Shown here: piece after piece, positions 10,822 through 21,456 of the stretch
How the letters are laid out: each line of letters starts with the position of its first letter
Numbering within the stretch: position 1 is the first letter of the stretch
Position numbers and translations under genes: made by a program
Assembly: GCA_033964015.1 (NCBI GenBank)
Contig: CM066914.1
Location: 6,253,831-6,317,830 of the forward strand
Direction: 5' to 3'
Source: Scolanthus callimorphus
Taxonomy: Eukaryota > Cnidaria > Anthozoa > Actiniaria > Edwardsiidae
DNA length: 64,000 nt
Notes under the pieces: generated by a model
What the model was told of the DNA's origin: nothing
Database searches by the model: none
Seen by the model: only the letters and a program-made list of their open reading frames with translations

Positions 10822-10985
10822 CCCGGTCTAGTCAATCGTTAAAATCGATACCGATTTACCAATCGATAAATCGTTACCAATCGTTATTGTCTGGTTGATT
10901 TTTATCGATTGGTTTTAAAAATCGTTAAAAATCGATCGCACTTTAAGAAAAGTTATCGATTTTTATCGATTTATTACGATTCAAC
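10822..10985. repeat. Fragment related to the ATCGAT-rich MITE
   Basis: It begins gtcccggtctag and contains repeated AATCGATA, TTATCGATTT and ATCGTT motifs like the element at 9352-9996, but its ends do not form a clean inverted repeat. It is probably a diverged or truncated relative. Confidence 0.55.
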
Positions 10986-11320
10986 ATACAGTGGAACACC
11001 GATTTTACGATATGCCTCGGGGGCAGGAAAACTGTATCCGTGCCTTGAGCACACCATTCATCGTGCCTTCAGCGGCCGATTCGCTGACTTTCTCGTCACA
11101 GTTGGGACATTGGGAGTGCCAATACGAAAGTCTTCTACAGCAGTGTAATAAAGCGGATTGTAAATAAGTTGGAGTTATTGTGAATTACCTTTAATGATGT
11201 TGTGTGGATGAATACCAAGAGGTTGGCACGCTCGACTACATTGATTTTGAACACTGTGCGACTGTCCTCAATTGATCAGTCAGTTACACAATTTTCCAAT
11301 GTTTAATCAGGTATGGTTTG

Positions 11321-11900
11321 TTAGTATATAATTTCGGTTTGGGCTCGTTGGCAGCAGAGAAACTTGGCCGAAAAGGTTTGTGCTCTGCGGAAATATCTTT
11401 CGATATTTCCCTTGGTGTCATTCTTGGCCCCTGATTTTTGCTTTGAACTTGATACTTTTTGCAAATTGGCAAAGTTAGTATATAATTTCGGTTTGGGCTA
11501 GTTGGCAGCTGAGAAACTTGGCCGAAAGGTTTGTGCTCTGCGGAAATATCTCTCGATATTTCCCTTGGTGTCATTCTTGGCCCCTGATTTTTGTTTTTAA
11601 CTTGATACTTTTTTGTAAATACCTTAACGTTAGTATATAATTTAGGTTTGGGCCCGTTGGCAGCAGAGAAACTTAGCCGAAAGGTTTGTGCTCTGCGGAA
11701 ATACTGTATTTCGATATTTCCCTTAGTGTCATTCTTGGCCTCTGATTTTTAAACTTGATATTTTTTTGTAAATACACAACGTTGGTGGGCTTTAGTTGGC
11801 AGCAGGGAAGCTTTTTCGGGCTGAAGGGGTTGTGGTCTGCGGAAATGTCTTTACTCTCCCTTCGTGCCATTCTTGGCCTTTAGTTCTTCTCAAACGTATA
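11321..11900. repeat. Four tandem units of about 154 bp
   Basis: Units start at about 11321, 11475, 11630 and 11782. Each holds ttagtatataatttcgg, a GGCAGC-AGAGAAACTTGGCCGAAA block and a palindromic ggaaatatc...gatatttcc block. The fourth unit is more diverged. The unit leaves a repeating minus-strand frame (EISxDISAEHKPF), a by-product of the repetition that is not evidence of a gene. Confidence 0.85.
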
Positions 11901-12114
11901 AATGCGTTTTTGTAATACACATCATGCTTTTTATATTTCTCTATCGAACGCAAGCAGCAGACTACAGACGCGCAAGTGTTGGGCAAGAAGTCTCAGGACG
12001 CATACAAGGCGAGGCATCCCCTTAGCACAACATCAACTGATGAGTTTAGCTTTGCTAAAGCAAGCGAGTAGTGTTCATAAAAAAGTTTGAGGAGGCGCCA
12101 CATCTCGTTCAGCC

Positions 12115-12470
12115 CCGGGGGGGGGGACCCCTTACCCTTCTTTATACCAATTTCAGAGCAAAAAAGGTACCCCTTTCTTATACCAAAGCCGAAAAAGGTA
12201 CCCCTTTCTTATACCAAGCCTGAAAAATCGGCTTTGTGCTCTGTTAAAAAAGAAACGGTTTTGCTCTCGCGTTGCGGATGAAAAACAATCGAAATACAGA
12301 CCCTTTTTTATACCAAAATTACAATTTTCTCTACTGTTTTTATACCCAGTCCAGCCTGAAAACCCTACCCCTTTCTTATACCCATCCTGAAAACCCTACC
12401 CCTTTCTTATACCTCCAGCTTGGAACCCTACCCCTTTCGGGCCGAGCATCCCCGTATAGTCCAATATAGG
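12115..12470. repeat. Degenerate array of CCCCTTTCTTATACC units
   Basis: The motif ccctttcttataccaa or close variants occurs at least eight times at spacings of about 30-40 bp. The stretch starts with a G-run and ends in gagtaccccccgggcg. Similar ggggtactccc sequence recurs near 29765. It is non-coding. Confidence 0.7.
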
Positions 12471-12708
12471 GAGTACCCCCCGGGCGTTCAGCTTGGTCTG
12501 AACCCTACATCCGATAACCGTCATGTTGTTTCTAAATTTTAATTTATATGTTTGTCTTGACTGTTTTTAATAGTAAGGCCGGGGTTGTGGTAGTGGCTCC
12601 CCGGCCTATGCCATTTACATGTTTTTCTTTTTCGCCCCCTTTTTGTATTTGTAATTTGTAGGCGAATTAAAAACTAAATCCGCTTTTGGCTCTCTGGCAG
12701 TTTATCGT

Positions 12709-12988
12709 TACCACTGTATGCATTGCTACGCGACCTCAAAATTCACTGTTGCGATGGGCGATTGGCGATTTTTAGCCGTCAATCAAAACTAAAACGTTGG
12801 ATTCGGCTACTTCGGTGGGTCGACATTAATTGCAAAATCAATTAAAATAATTGTAAGCTATCCTTTGGCTTTCTGTCCTAAAATTATGAACTTTCTGACT
12901 CAAGAAAATTGACAATACAATTCCTTTGCTGAGAATCGCCAATCGCAACCGTGAATTTTGAGGTCGCGTAGCAATGCATACGGTGGTA
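12709..12988. mobile_element. 280-bp foldback MITE
   Basis: Arms of about 55 bp are inverted copies: the left arm runs from taccactgtatgcattgc and the right arm ends gcaatgcatacggtggta. The match includes the inner gcgacctcaaaattcac and its complement. There is no coding capacity. I could not define a target duplication. Confidence 0.88.
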
Positions 12989-13427
12989 AGAGCTGTAATA
13001 CGTATTGGTTCGTATTGATTTACTGTTACTGCTATTTTCTTTTACGGTAAAAGTAAGTGTCTATTAAATTTCATTTTCGCACGACAAGGCAAAATAATAA
13101 TGACGTATTATTAACTAAAAGAAATGATTGTAATAATACGTTTTAGAAAGAAAGTAAAATCGATCTAAATGAAAATTTTAAAAAGAGCTACCTATTCGTT
13201 TTGAACGGTAAAGGATTTCGGAAGCTGAAAGACTATTTACGGAGGTCATGTTTCTGCGAAGCGAGAATAATCCCCATCTTAATCCTCTGTGCGTTGATGC
13301 TTTTGCTGGCACCCCGCGGAAATTTGGGAGATTCAAGTAACCAAACCAAGTGGGGTGCCATTGATTCAAATCCTGCTGAAGTTCGTCATTCAGGATCCAA
13401 TAAATGATCTGTCGAGATTGGGGGGCT

Positions 13428-14151
13428 TAGGCTGCATTCATTATGTATAATACAGGGGGGGGGGGGGGGGGGCAGAGGATTTTTTTTGACAATCTAAAAT
13501 TTTCAGATCCCCCCAAAGCACATCATATCATTTTATGAATCCCCCCTCTTGGTCAAAAGGAAAAAACATGACCCCCCCCCGGTCGCGTCAATATTAGTTT
13601 TTCAAAAGAACAAGGCTCAATGATAAAAAAAATACAAAGCGTAAAGATGCAAATACAAATCCTAGGTGGCTATGTACCCTTGGTACCCTATGTACCGCGC
13701 CGCAATTTTGACAATGAAGCTACAAGACTCTAAATCAAAAGTCCAGAGGCGCTTTTGTCTGGCAGACAAAAGTCACTGAAGAGGACGTCGAGTAGTGGTA
13801 AAACAAGAAGGCCTTTTACGATTTTTGAAGTTTATTATTCTTTATGCACGCGAAGCGCGCAGCCTTTTTCAACATATCAGTTGAAAGAGGGTAAATACAC
13901 AAGAATAGTAATGCAAGTGATATTTCTTCAGGAGGTATAAACTCGGTGTTCAACAATTGAGCCTTCCTTCATTATCAAACTGCACAACCTTAATACCTCA
14001 ACAAAAATATACATCCCCCCTTCATGTTATGAAAAAACTTGACATCCCCCCTTTTCCAGTTCCAAAATTTTGAGGTCCCCCCTCAAAATCCTCTGCCCTC
14101 CCCCACCCCCCCCCCCCCCCCCCTGTAGTATACATAATGAATGCAGCCTTA
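13428..14151. mobile_element. Foldback MITE with poly-G/poly-C arms
   Basis: The left end taggctgcattcattatg is matched by catgaatgcagcctta-like sequence at the right end, and each arm continues into a long homopolymer (G on the left, C on the right, about 13457-13472 and 14108-14123). A shared block, aaatcctctgcc and its complement, extends the arms. The centre has a 61-codon open frame that resembles nothing known. Confidence 0.83.
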
Positions 14152-14469
14152 GTCACCGTGGTTTCGATGTGCCAGTGATAAAAATGATTAACAAACTTGA
14201 ATTTAATAAAAGAAACTCATCTAGATATTTAATTGAAATAGAATTTTACTTTATTTTATATACACTGTTTAATATAGCCCCCCAAGGCTCCTCACGCCTT
14301 AAAAATGCACAGAACTGAAAGCCACTTTTGTCGATATATGTTTTGTTTACATTGATGCTTCCATGGCAACGTAATGGAGACCCTCCAGAAAAATTATTTG
14401 TAAAATTTAATAATTAGTAATACATGGTCTTCTATAGCGCCTTTAATCATTTCTGTTTGGGGGGTCTCC

Positions 14470-15475
14470 GCTTTAATTATAATCATATGACTTCGAGTCC
14501 AATTAAACGAGTGAGTTTTTCAAAAAGTATCGAAAACGCACGAGGTTCTGGATGTATTCTTCCACCACTGGGTGAATTTATTTGCCCAGCTACAATGCGA
14601 AACTTCTCTGGAAACAGAAAACTGGGAAGTCGATGTCCTCCCACAGTATCACGCGCTGGTGGAGCAAGTGGAAAGTGCTGAAGCAAGTATCAGATTACTT
14701 TGCCGATGTGGCCCCCTTCTTACAAGAGAACGACAATCTCTCACCCGCAGATTCGCCGGCATCTCCTGGACATTTTCGAAAGTCCACAGGAATTACAGCT
14801 ACTTAAGTTAGAACTTGCAGTTCTAGTGGATGCTGGTGTCCATTTTGTAACTGCCACCTATTACCTGGAAGGAGATGGGCCACTGATTTTCACATGTTTT
14901 GAGCGATTATCAGCTGTCCAGCATGCAGTTGCAGTAGGCCACTTTCCCTGCGTTGAAGCCATTGCTAGAGAGATTGCTGGGGTAATGCTACCCAGCAGAA
15001 TCGTTTGATCACTGAGGCTAAGGCATGTGTTCAACCTGGATTGAACTTCTTTCGAGAGAAGTTTAATATCCAGTTCATCTCAAATGTCTGTGCTTTCAAG
15101 GCAGCACCGGTTTCTGTTGTCCGGTCCAAGTTACTGCGCTAAGACCATATGCTCGTTCTCTGGAACAGTTGAAGAACTTTCCATTCGTAAATGATGCCAT
15201 GGTTACTGCATTAGCAACAGAGCTGCCACTATATATTATATATTGCTGCTGCGGATGGCCTTGTTTGTAATAATGAAGAGGAGAAGCTTACATGGTGGGC
15301 AGCACATCAGGACATTCTTCCACACTGGACCGCATTGGTCAGAAAGGTGTTACTTGTCCAGCCAAGCTCTGCAAGGTTTTTTAGCTTGTCGCTACACTGT
15401 CAGCACAACAAGAGGCAGCGCTAGAGGACTACATAGAGGCACCTGTGATGGTCAGATACAATAATAACCAGAGAA
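14470..15475 (+). pseudogene. Degenerate hAT-type transposase
   Basis: Fragments in changing plus-strand frames read as one transposase-like protein. They include a segment with TRWWSKWKVLKQVSDYF near 14610-14700, a segment with FVTATYYLEGDGPLIFTCF near 14840-14905, and a C-terminal stretch near 15290-15430 with LTWWAAHQDILPHW and VQPSSA. The last is the place of the hAT dimerisation domain, which normally reads PSSAASERVFS and is frame-shifted here. At least three frame changes and stops make it non-functional. The hAT assignment rests on the C-terminal block and is moderately sure. Terminal repeats were not identified. Confidence 0.6.
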
Positions 15476-16580
15476 AGCTCTAAATGAGTTTCTTATTAGC
15501 TACTAACATTTTTCCTAAAAATTTTGTCAGCACTATAAATTCATTATAACATACGGTAGGGGTATTAAGAAAAAGGCACAAAAACACCCAAAATGCAATA
15601 AAATCGCTCCAGGAGCACTTTATTTGACAACTACTACATTCCGAGGAGATGTCACATGATTTTATTTCAATATTTACATTTACGTATAATTTTTACAGCG
15701 ACAACGTTCCATGTTTCTTTCACAGTACCCCACATGACTAGAGCTTGGATCGCCTGTGCTCTAACGCATTTATTTAATAAAAGTATTATTCGTTATTTGT
15801 GCAATCATTGACTTGTATTCAATGAAAAACTTGACTTTTAGTTGCAAATCTAAATTGGAAAGCATCTTTTCTTTCAAATAATTAAAAATATTCGGTAGCA
15901 CTTTTTCGATTTTTGGAGCAACTTTTGAGCACTATTTTGATTTTGGAGCACTTTTTCAGCATCATTTGGGCATTTTTGGGATCACTTTTTAGCTTTTTGG
16001 GAGCACCATCTGATATGGGAAAGGCCTAATGTCTATTAAGAAATTCCTACACGTAATTAATTCATCTTCTAATATTGAACAAAAACAATAACAAAGGGGT
16101 GGCTGACACAGACTTTTATGAAACGTGCCATTTCAGCCTACTAGTCCCTGGCGTTCTGGGCGGGATTCCTGTGGTTAGGTTGTGACGTCATCGGGAAACC
16201 TCTCCTGAGCTCGAGTGCCCGCGCACATCCAGCGGTTTACTTTCTCACTGCATACAAGGAATACCTGGCTCCATGTAACGCCTGGCAGGGTTGGCATATA
16301 ATGGTGTTTTGAAAATAACGATAATGCGGATTTCAGATGAATGTCGTAAGTTTGCAATTGACTTTGTAATCACTCTTATAGGTGTTATTCAGAATACAGG
16401 CTCGTAACATGGTATATGGGTTCGGGTATCAAAGCCCAAAACATGGCCGGGATCAGGACTCCATGAAGCGCGCTCAGGGGAAAAAATGGTAGGAGTGGGG
16501 ATCATGCATAAAGACCAAAAAATATGAAATACAATCCGCGCCAAAACTAGTTGACACACGGCAAAACTAGTTGACACACG
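15476..16580. other. No gene seen; degenerate GGAGCACTTTTT motifs
   Basis: Around 15895-16015 the motif ggagcactttttgattttt is repeated loosely about five times. A segment at 16324-16345 (gcggatttcagatgaatgtcg) matches one terminus of the MITE family found at 38089-38521 and 47351-47609, so a solo end of that family is probably present. The rest shows no recognisable feature. Confidence 0.55.
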
Positions 16581-16589
16581 ATTACATGG

Positions 16590-16895
16590 AGAATTTCAGC
16601 CCGGGCTGAGATTTCAACCCGGGTAGGGGGGCTGAATCGTCAGCCCGGCCTTCTTCACAATGACATATAATACGAAATTTACGATTACGTGAAGAAAATG
16701 TCAGCCCGGGCTGAAATTCGGCCCGGGCTGAAAAGCCTGTTCCGGGGGTTGTTTGACGAAATTTCACCATGTAATCGCAGCAGAATTTCAGACCGGGCTG
16801 GAAATTCGCGCCCATGCTGTCTTAGATCCAGCGTAAAAGCCAAATGACATGCGCTTTAGTTGCAAGATGGCGCTGGGATTTGAAACAGCCCGGGC
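16590..16895. repeat. Cluster of AGCCCGGGCT palindromes
   Basis: The perfect palindrome cagcccgggctg and one-base variants occur about seven times within 300 bp, often followed by aaattt or preceded by gaattt. The outer parts also form an inverted pair around gattacatgg (16581) and ccatgtaatc (16768), so this may be a foldback element. It is non-coding. Confidence 0.75.
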
Positions 16896-17135
16896 TGAAA
16901 TGCCACATATTGCCAAAGCTACTAAGGGACAAAACTACTAAGGGTTCTGTGTGGCCCAAATAACTATGTTACGACCCAGAGAATTGGTGCAATCACTTTG
17001 CGATTGGTTTCACTACATTTCACTACATTCATGTGAAATCCGCTCTTTGTAAGTCAACAAAGGACTGACGTCATATCTCATACAAATACGTGCGGGCTCC
17101 CTCTTTTTTTTTTTTTCTGGCCGAGTAAAAACAAA

Positions 17136-17970
17136 ATGGCGACCAAGAGTACGAGTTCTCGATCATCTGCAAGTTTTTCCGCTGACATTCTTACATTGGG
17201 ATTCATAACATTTTATACTAAATACGTTTTGCAAGCCTCGGCAAGTCGACAGTTTTTGATGTGATACGTTCTGGTTCAGTGAGGCAGGTAGACTTAAATC
17301 ACATGACACACAGGTGGTTTTTAGATCCAAATACAGGTGGAACGGTCGTAGACCAAACAAAATTAAGAAGGAAAAGAAAACCCACGGAGTAAAACTGTGG
17401 TTGAATATAATCATAACACGGAATGGGCCAGTAAGATGCAGCATGTGCAACACAATTTTATTAGCATTGATCCTACAAGGAGTACTTTTTAAAACAGGTA
17501 TGGCTTTCTCTTTGATTTTCATGTACGTTTGGCACTGGAGAATTCAACCCCTTGGATTTGCTTATTTTGCTTTGTCTTTGTCCTGACTAAAGCGCATGAT
17601 ATTCGGGCGTTTCCCAGGTGTGAAGGCTTATCCACAGAGATGGCATCATGCACCCCCCTTTAGACAGGGCTTCGTGCCCTTGTCCTGGGTACTTCCAGGG
17701 GGGACAGGCGTCTCTTACCTCAGTCATCTCACACAAGGCCTAAGTGACGATATGAGCTCTCAGATAACGCGAGGTGGTAATGTGGTGAGTGCGGTCGGAA
17801 ATGCCATACAGCGACACGAGACTGACCGAAGTAACGAAGTTCAACGCGTATCCGACATCGTCGGCGCCGACTACCCGCCGAACCTGAACCGAGACCCGTC
17901 CGAATATTACTCGGAGAATGACGATGGGGAGGAGGAGGATATTGGGGCTCCTGAAGAAGAGGAGTGAAAA
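17136..17970 (+). other. Uncharacterised open frames, possible gene fragment
   Basis: A small frame starts at ATG 17136 (MATKSTSSRSSASF, in a good start context aaaatggcg). A separate 123-codon plus-strand frame spans 17596-17967. The latter ends in a strongly acidic tail (YYSENDDGEEED and APEEEE) and has no transmembrane segment or domain I recognise. The two may be unrelated or may be remnants of one spliced gene. I do not assign a function. Confidence 0.25.
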
Positions 17971-18121
17971 CAGCCTACTGGCTTTCTGGGCGTGTTTCCT
18001 GTGTGGGTGAACTCGGCCCAGCCCTCGCGCTTCCTCACGGTGACTAGGCTGGAGAGAAAAGTCATGCAAATTGATTGTCTCTTTGCCGATAGCTGATTTT
18101 TTCGGTTTGCATGTGACGTCA

Positions 18122-18201
18122 CTGGTGGCCATGTTGGTGGAACAGGACAAACGGGAAGTTCATTTTGCTCCTTTTGTTCTGTCCACCAACATGGCCGCCA
18201 C
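18122..18201. repeat. Short hairpin
   Basis: ggtggccatgttggtggaac and gtccaccaacatggccgcc are inverted copies separated by about 35 bp. They are probably the core of a small foldback element. Confidence 0.75.
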
Positions 18202-18997
18202 GCTTTTGTGATTTTATTCCCAAAGGGATGGCTTTTCAGTAATCCCTAAGAGTAAAGAGGCACTGTGGACCTTCATCAGCGACCTCGGCTAAAGCTAGAA
18301 AATCGGGCCATCTCTTTAGTTTGGTCACCATAATAGAAATCTGGTTGTCATCTTTTTCTCCCGAATATTAATCAAAATTTTTAATGAAATTGCATTGACA
18401 GTTTATTTTCGGAAGGGCATTTTTAAAGCTAAAATACACATTTTCTGTTGCTGAACGGCCACAAAAATTTCACTGATGTTTAGTGCCGTCCAGTATTCTG
18501 CTCCAAACTTTTAAAAACGAGGAGAAAACGCTGGAAGCAGCTCACCTTAACTTTTAAATAAGCTTTTTATGTAAATAACTGATTGCATGATGCTTAAACC
18601 TGTTTTAGCAGAAGCAATGTTGTGATCTTCTAGTGTAACGGATACGTCACAGTACGACATGATTACCTTCCCAACTGGGTTGAAGCATGTTTTAGCCGAT
18701 ATAAATATTCGATCACGCAAACTCGTCGGATCATAAAAGCCCGTTAACAATTATCAGATACAAAGATTATGCTTTTTTTTGCATACTTTAATTACAGCGA
18801 CAGATTATCTTTATAGAACGTGTAACCGATTTGCGTGACACTGAATTTCTTTGCTATTAATGAAATTATATGAGGCTAACGAAGCTCTACGCAGGCTCTC
18901 GAACAGATAATATAGATTATTAAAAACAGTAAATTCGTGAAACATTTGTAATACAAATTGCACAATTTTGTAAATAGTCGAATTTCTTCAGTCAAGT

Positions 18998-19229
18998 CAA
19001 TAGCTGTATTCACACTAGAGACGGAAAACTCGTCTGAGACGAGTTTCTCGCCTTGAATATGGTTCCCTGTTCTTCTGTGATCACGCGAAAACAATTTTTT
19101 TAAGAAGAAAGTTTAGACAGATAACAAGCAAGTGTTTCTGAGTAGAATTGACATAAGACAGGAACTTTTTCTGACGAGAGAAACTCGTCTCAGACGAGTT
19201 TTCCGTCTCTAGTGTGAATACAGCTATTG
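18998..19229. mobile_element. TTCACACTAGAGACG MITE, copy 1
   Basis: 232-bp foldback with ends caatagctgtattcacac and gtgtgaatacagctattg. The inner arms carry gaaactcgtctcagacgag in both orientations. It belongs to the same family as 56309-56570, with which it also shares the interior (ggttccctgttcttctgtg). Confidence 0.9.
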
Positions 19230-19371
19230 TTTCGGCTCTTCAAACTTCGACACTTGTTTTTTTTTTCAGGGCCTCACAGTCAGCACAGTCAAAACCGTTA
19301 GTGTCACTGACCGACACTGGTTGTTTTGCGGTGTGAATTTTCAAAACGTGGTTTATGATTTTGCTTCTGTC

Positions 19372-20005
19372 AAACCATCATAAGCCAATCATTCAGCTCC
19401 TTGTCCTGTTTTGCCTTGTACAGTGAATTGGCTTCTGTTGTATCATTCTGTTCCGTCAGTCAAACCATCATAAGGGGTATTAGAAATTGGGGGAGGGGGG
19501 CGGTGGCAATTTTTTCGCGCATGAATTTTTTTTTCGGGGATCAGGATGTGCAAGAATTTGTTTTCGGAATTTATATCATGTTTTTTACTAGCTTGGATCT
19601 CTGCAAGATTTTTTTTTGGGAAGGATTGGCCTTGCTCGAATTTTTTTTTGGGAATTGCCACCCCCCCCCCCCCCCCCCCCCCCCCCCTCCCCAAATTTCT
19701 AATGGTCCACCCCTAAGCCAATCAGCTCCTTGTCCTGTTTTGCCTTGTGCAGTGAATTGGCTTCTGTTGTGTTATTCTGTTCCATCAGTCAAACCATCAT
19801 AAGCCAATCAGCTCATTCTCCTGTTTTGCCTTGTGCAGTGAATTGGCTTCTGTTGTGTTATTCTGTTCTGTCAGTCAAACCATCAGGTCAATCAGCTCCT
19901 TGTCCTGCTTTGCCTAGTGCAGTGAATTGGCTTCTGTTGTGTTATTCTGTTCCATCAGTCAAACCATCATAAGCCAATCAGCTCCTTGTCCTGTTTTGCC
20001 TAGTG
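19372..20005. repeat. 85-bp tandem array, interrupted
   Basis: About five units of 84-86 bp. Each contains aaaccatcataagccaatca, ctccttgtcctgttttgcc and gtgaattggcttctgttg. A foldback at 19477-19712 splits the first unit from the rest. The unit resembles one arm of the foldback at 24166-24360 and carries a CCAAT and an ATTGG motif. Apparent proteins with LASVVLFCS repeats are artefacts of this array. Confidence 0.88.
19477..19712. mobile_element. G/C-rich foldback inserted into the 85-bp array
   Basis: The left end ggggtattagaaattggggg is matched by ccccaaatttctaatgg and ccacccc at the right, and a long poly-C run sits at 19662-19688. It is flanked by a 3-bp repeat taa, and neighbouring array units supply the empty site (cataagccaatc). 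A TAA duplication is typical of PIF/Harbinger-type insertion, so a Harbinger MITE is my tentative assignment. Confidence 0.75.
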
Positions 20006-20134
20006 TCGCAACAAAGTGTCGCAACAGAAAACCAGTCGATTGCACTTGTATTGACGAGGGTTTATATTGCCTGCACTCTACCACTCGTTTCGGAAAGTTT
20101 CTTGCAGTACTTGTGATAACCACACTAGGCATTG

Positions 20135-21040
20135 TCAAGCAGGTCGGGCTCGCGGCTCGTAATCTTCCAGTTTTGCTTCTGTGGCGCGACAGTTATCCTT
20201 GATAAAATAAAATACATAGACTGGAAAACTGAACATGGCCGCGAACAAAAGTCCCGGCCCGTAGTTAAAAGATTCTTCGTATTTCAGCAGAAAGTTCCTT
20301 TTAACGACCTCGCTAGTATTTACAAATGACAAGAAGAGATGTAACATAGCAAGAACTATAAGAACCACACAACAAATGTTTAAACACCGATGATGCGATG
20401 AAGTTTTTTCCTTGGCACATAGATCTTTTTCAAAGAAATACTTGACCTTGATGAGAGCTCTGTTAAGAATAATTGCCCCTGGAATAAGAAACTGAATTAC
20501 CAGACTCCAGAAAACATAGAACGAAAGATGAACTTGCACTCTTGGTTGTGTTTGTTGCATTATTTTAGTGCAGGTACAACTACATTTTGCAATTTCGTTA
20601 TTGTTGATAGGAGCGCTCCATATTAAACTCGCTAGCACCGGGAATAGAATCGTTAATGTCAAGCACGGTGCAACCAACATGATTCTATAAACATCTCTGG
20701 AATGAATTTTCCAGTCGTTTGTTTCTTGGCGTTGAGATATTGTCACTAAAGCTGTGAATAAGAAGATACACAGAGACAAGAATACCATATACACGACTGG
20801 AAGTAACTTGCAGATAAGTGACGTATGGTATTGCATTCGAGGAGTCAGCGATGCTAGAACACATTGAGCAACTTTACTAGCAAGACAGCACATAACGCAT
20901 ACTTGCTTTAAAATGATAAAATATCTTTGTGCTCCCAGAGATTTCCAAGTTTGTCGTCGACAGTACCACACTATAAGAAGAAAATTGAGTATTATTCCAG
21001 TTACGAATACAGACGTCTGAACATATATTGCAACTTCCAT
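20135..21040 (-). CDS. Divergent seven-transmembrane receptor-like protein (A1)
   Basis: 301-residue intronless frame starting at ATG 21040. Seven hydrophobic segments are visible at about residues 4-26, 40-64, 76-101, 118-141, 172-196, 219-241 and 260-281. Asn19 in the first helix and Cys78 at the start of the third sit where class A GPCRs have conserved residues, and three Cys (153, 155, 157) follow helix 4. The DRY motif is replaced by TISQRQ and the NPxxY motif by SFPVYVF, so it is not a typical rhodopsin-family member. The arrangement suggests an orphan plasma-membrane GPCR-like receptor, and the ligand and coupling are unknown. It lies head to head with A2, 416 bp away. The Met choice is supported by the conserved start in the duplicate at 25165. 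Confidence 0.75.
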   Translation of the reverse strand: MEVAIYVQTSVFVTGIILNFLLIVWYCRRQTWKSLGAQRYFIILKQVCVMCCLASKVAQCVLASLTPRMQYHTSLICKLLPVVYMVFLSLCIFLFTALVTISQRQETNDWKIHSRDVYRIMLVAPCLTLTILFPVLASLIWSAPINNNEIAKCSCTCTKIMQQTQPRVQVHLSFYVFWSLVIQFLIPGAIILNRALIKVKYFFEKDLCAKEKTSSHHRCLNICCVVLIVLAMLHLFLSFVNTSEVVKRNFLLKYEESFNYGPGLLFAAMFSFPVYVFYFIKDNCRATEAKLEDYEPRARPA

Positions 21041-21456
21041 GGCATTGAGAGGATCTTGAAACTTTCTTCAAGATTTCTTCAGATTTCTTCTGGTTTCTTT
21101 TGCGTTGAAGCGCTGACCGGGTATGAAAGCCACACTTGTAGTACTTGTTTGACGGCGGAGAGTGCGAGTTATCCTTTTATGGCTTTCTGAAAAGACTGAT
21201 CCAAATTGTCAGGAAGCGATACGAATGTAGCGTGTGGATGATATAATGCAACGATCGCGTGCATCGCATCCAACCCCCGGGATCCAACATAAAGTCTATT
21301 TTAATCTCTTGGCATACTAGTATATTGTTTGTTATTAGCACCTCAAGAAGCTCCACCTCGAAGATATAGCAAGACCACGTCAACATTTGACCCCCCGTCA
21401 ACATTTTCAGTGGGAACACAAGCTACGTTCGAGTTGCTTTCCCGTCGCGTATCGAA
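21041..21456. promoter_or_regulatory. Shared spacer between divergent receptor genes (A)
   Basis: This 416-bp spacer separates two start codons that point away from each other, so it must hold both promoters or 5' leaders. Blocks such as aaattgtcaggaagcgata and gcgtgtggatgatata are kept in the duplicate spacer at 25166-25837. There the latter block is the target site of a MITE. No TATA box can be called with confidence. Confidence 0.5.

Noticed and set aside
18547..18750. 60-70-codon minus-strand frame conserved between copies A and B
   Set aside because: The similarity follows from the segmental duplication. The frame itself has no domain and differs by indels in B.
19730..20202. 80- and 91-codon frames with repeated LASVVLFCS
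   Set aside because: They are products of the 85-bp tandem array.
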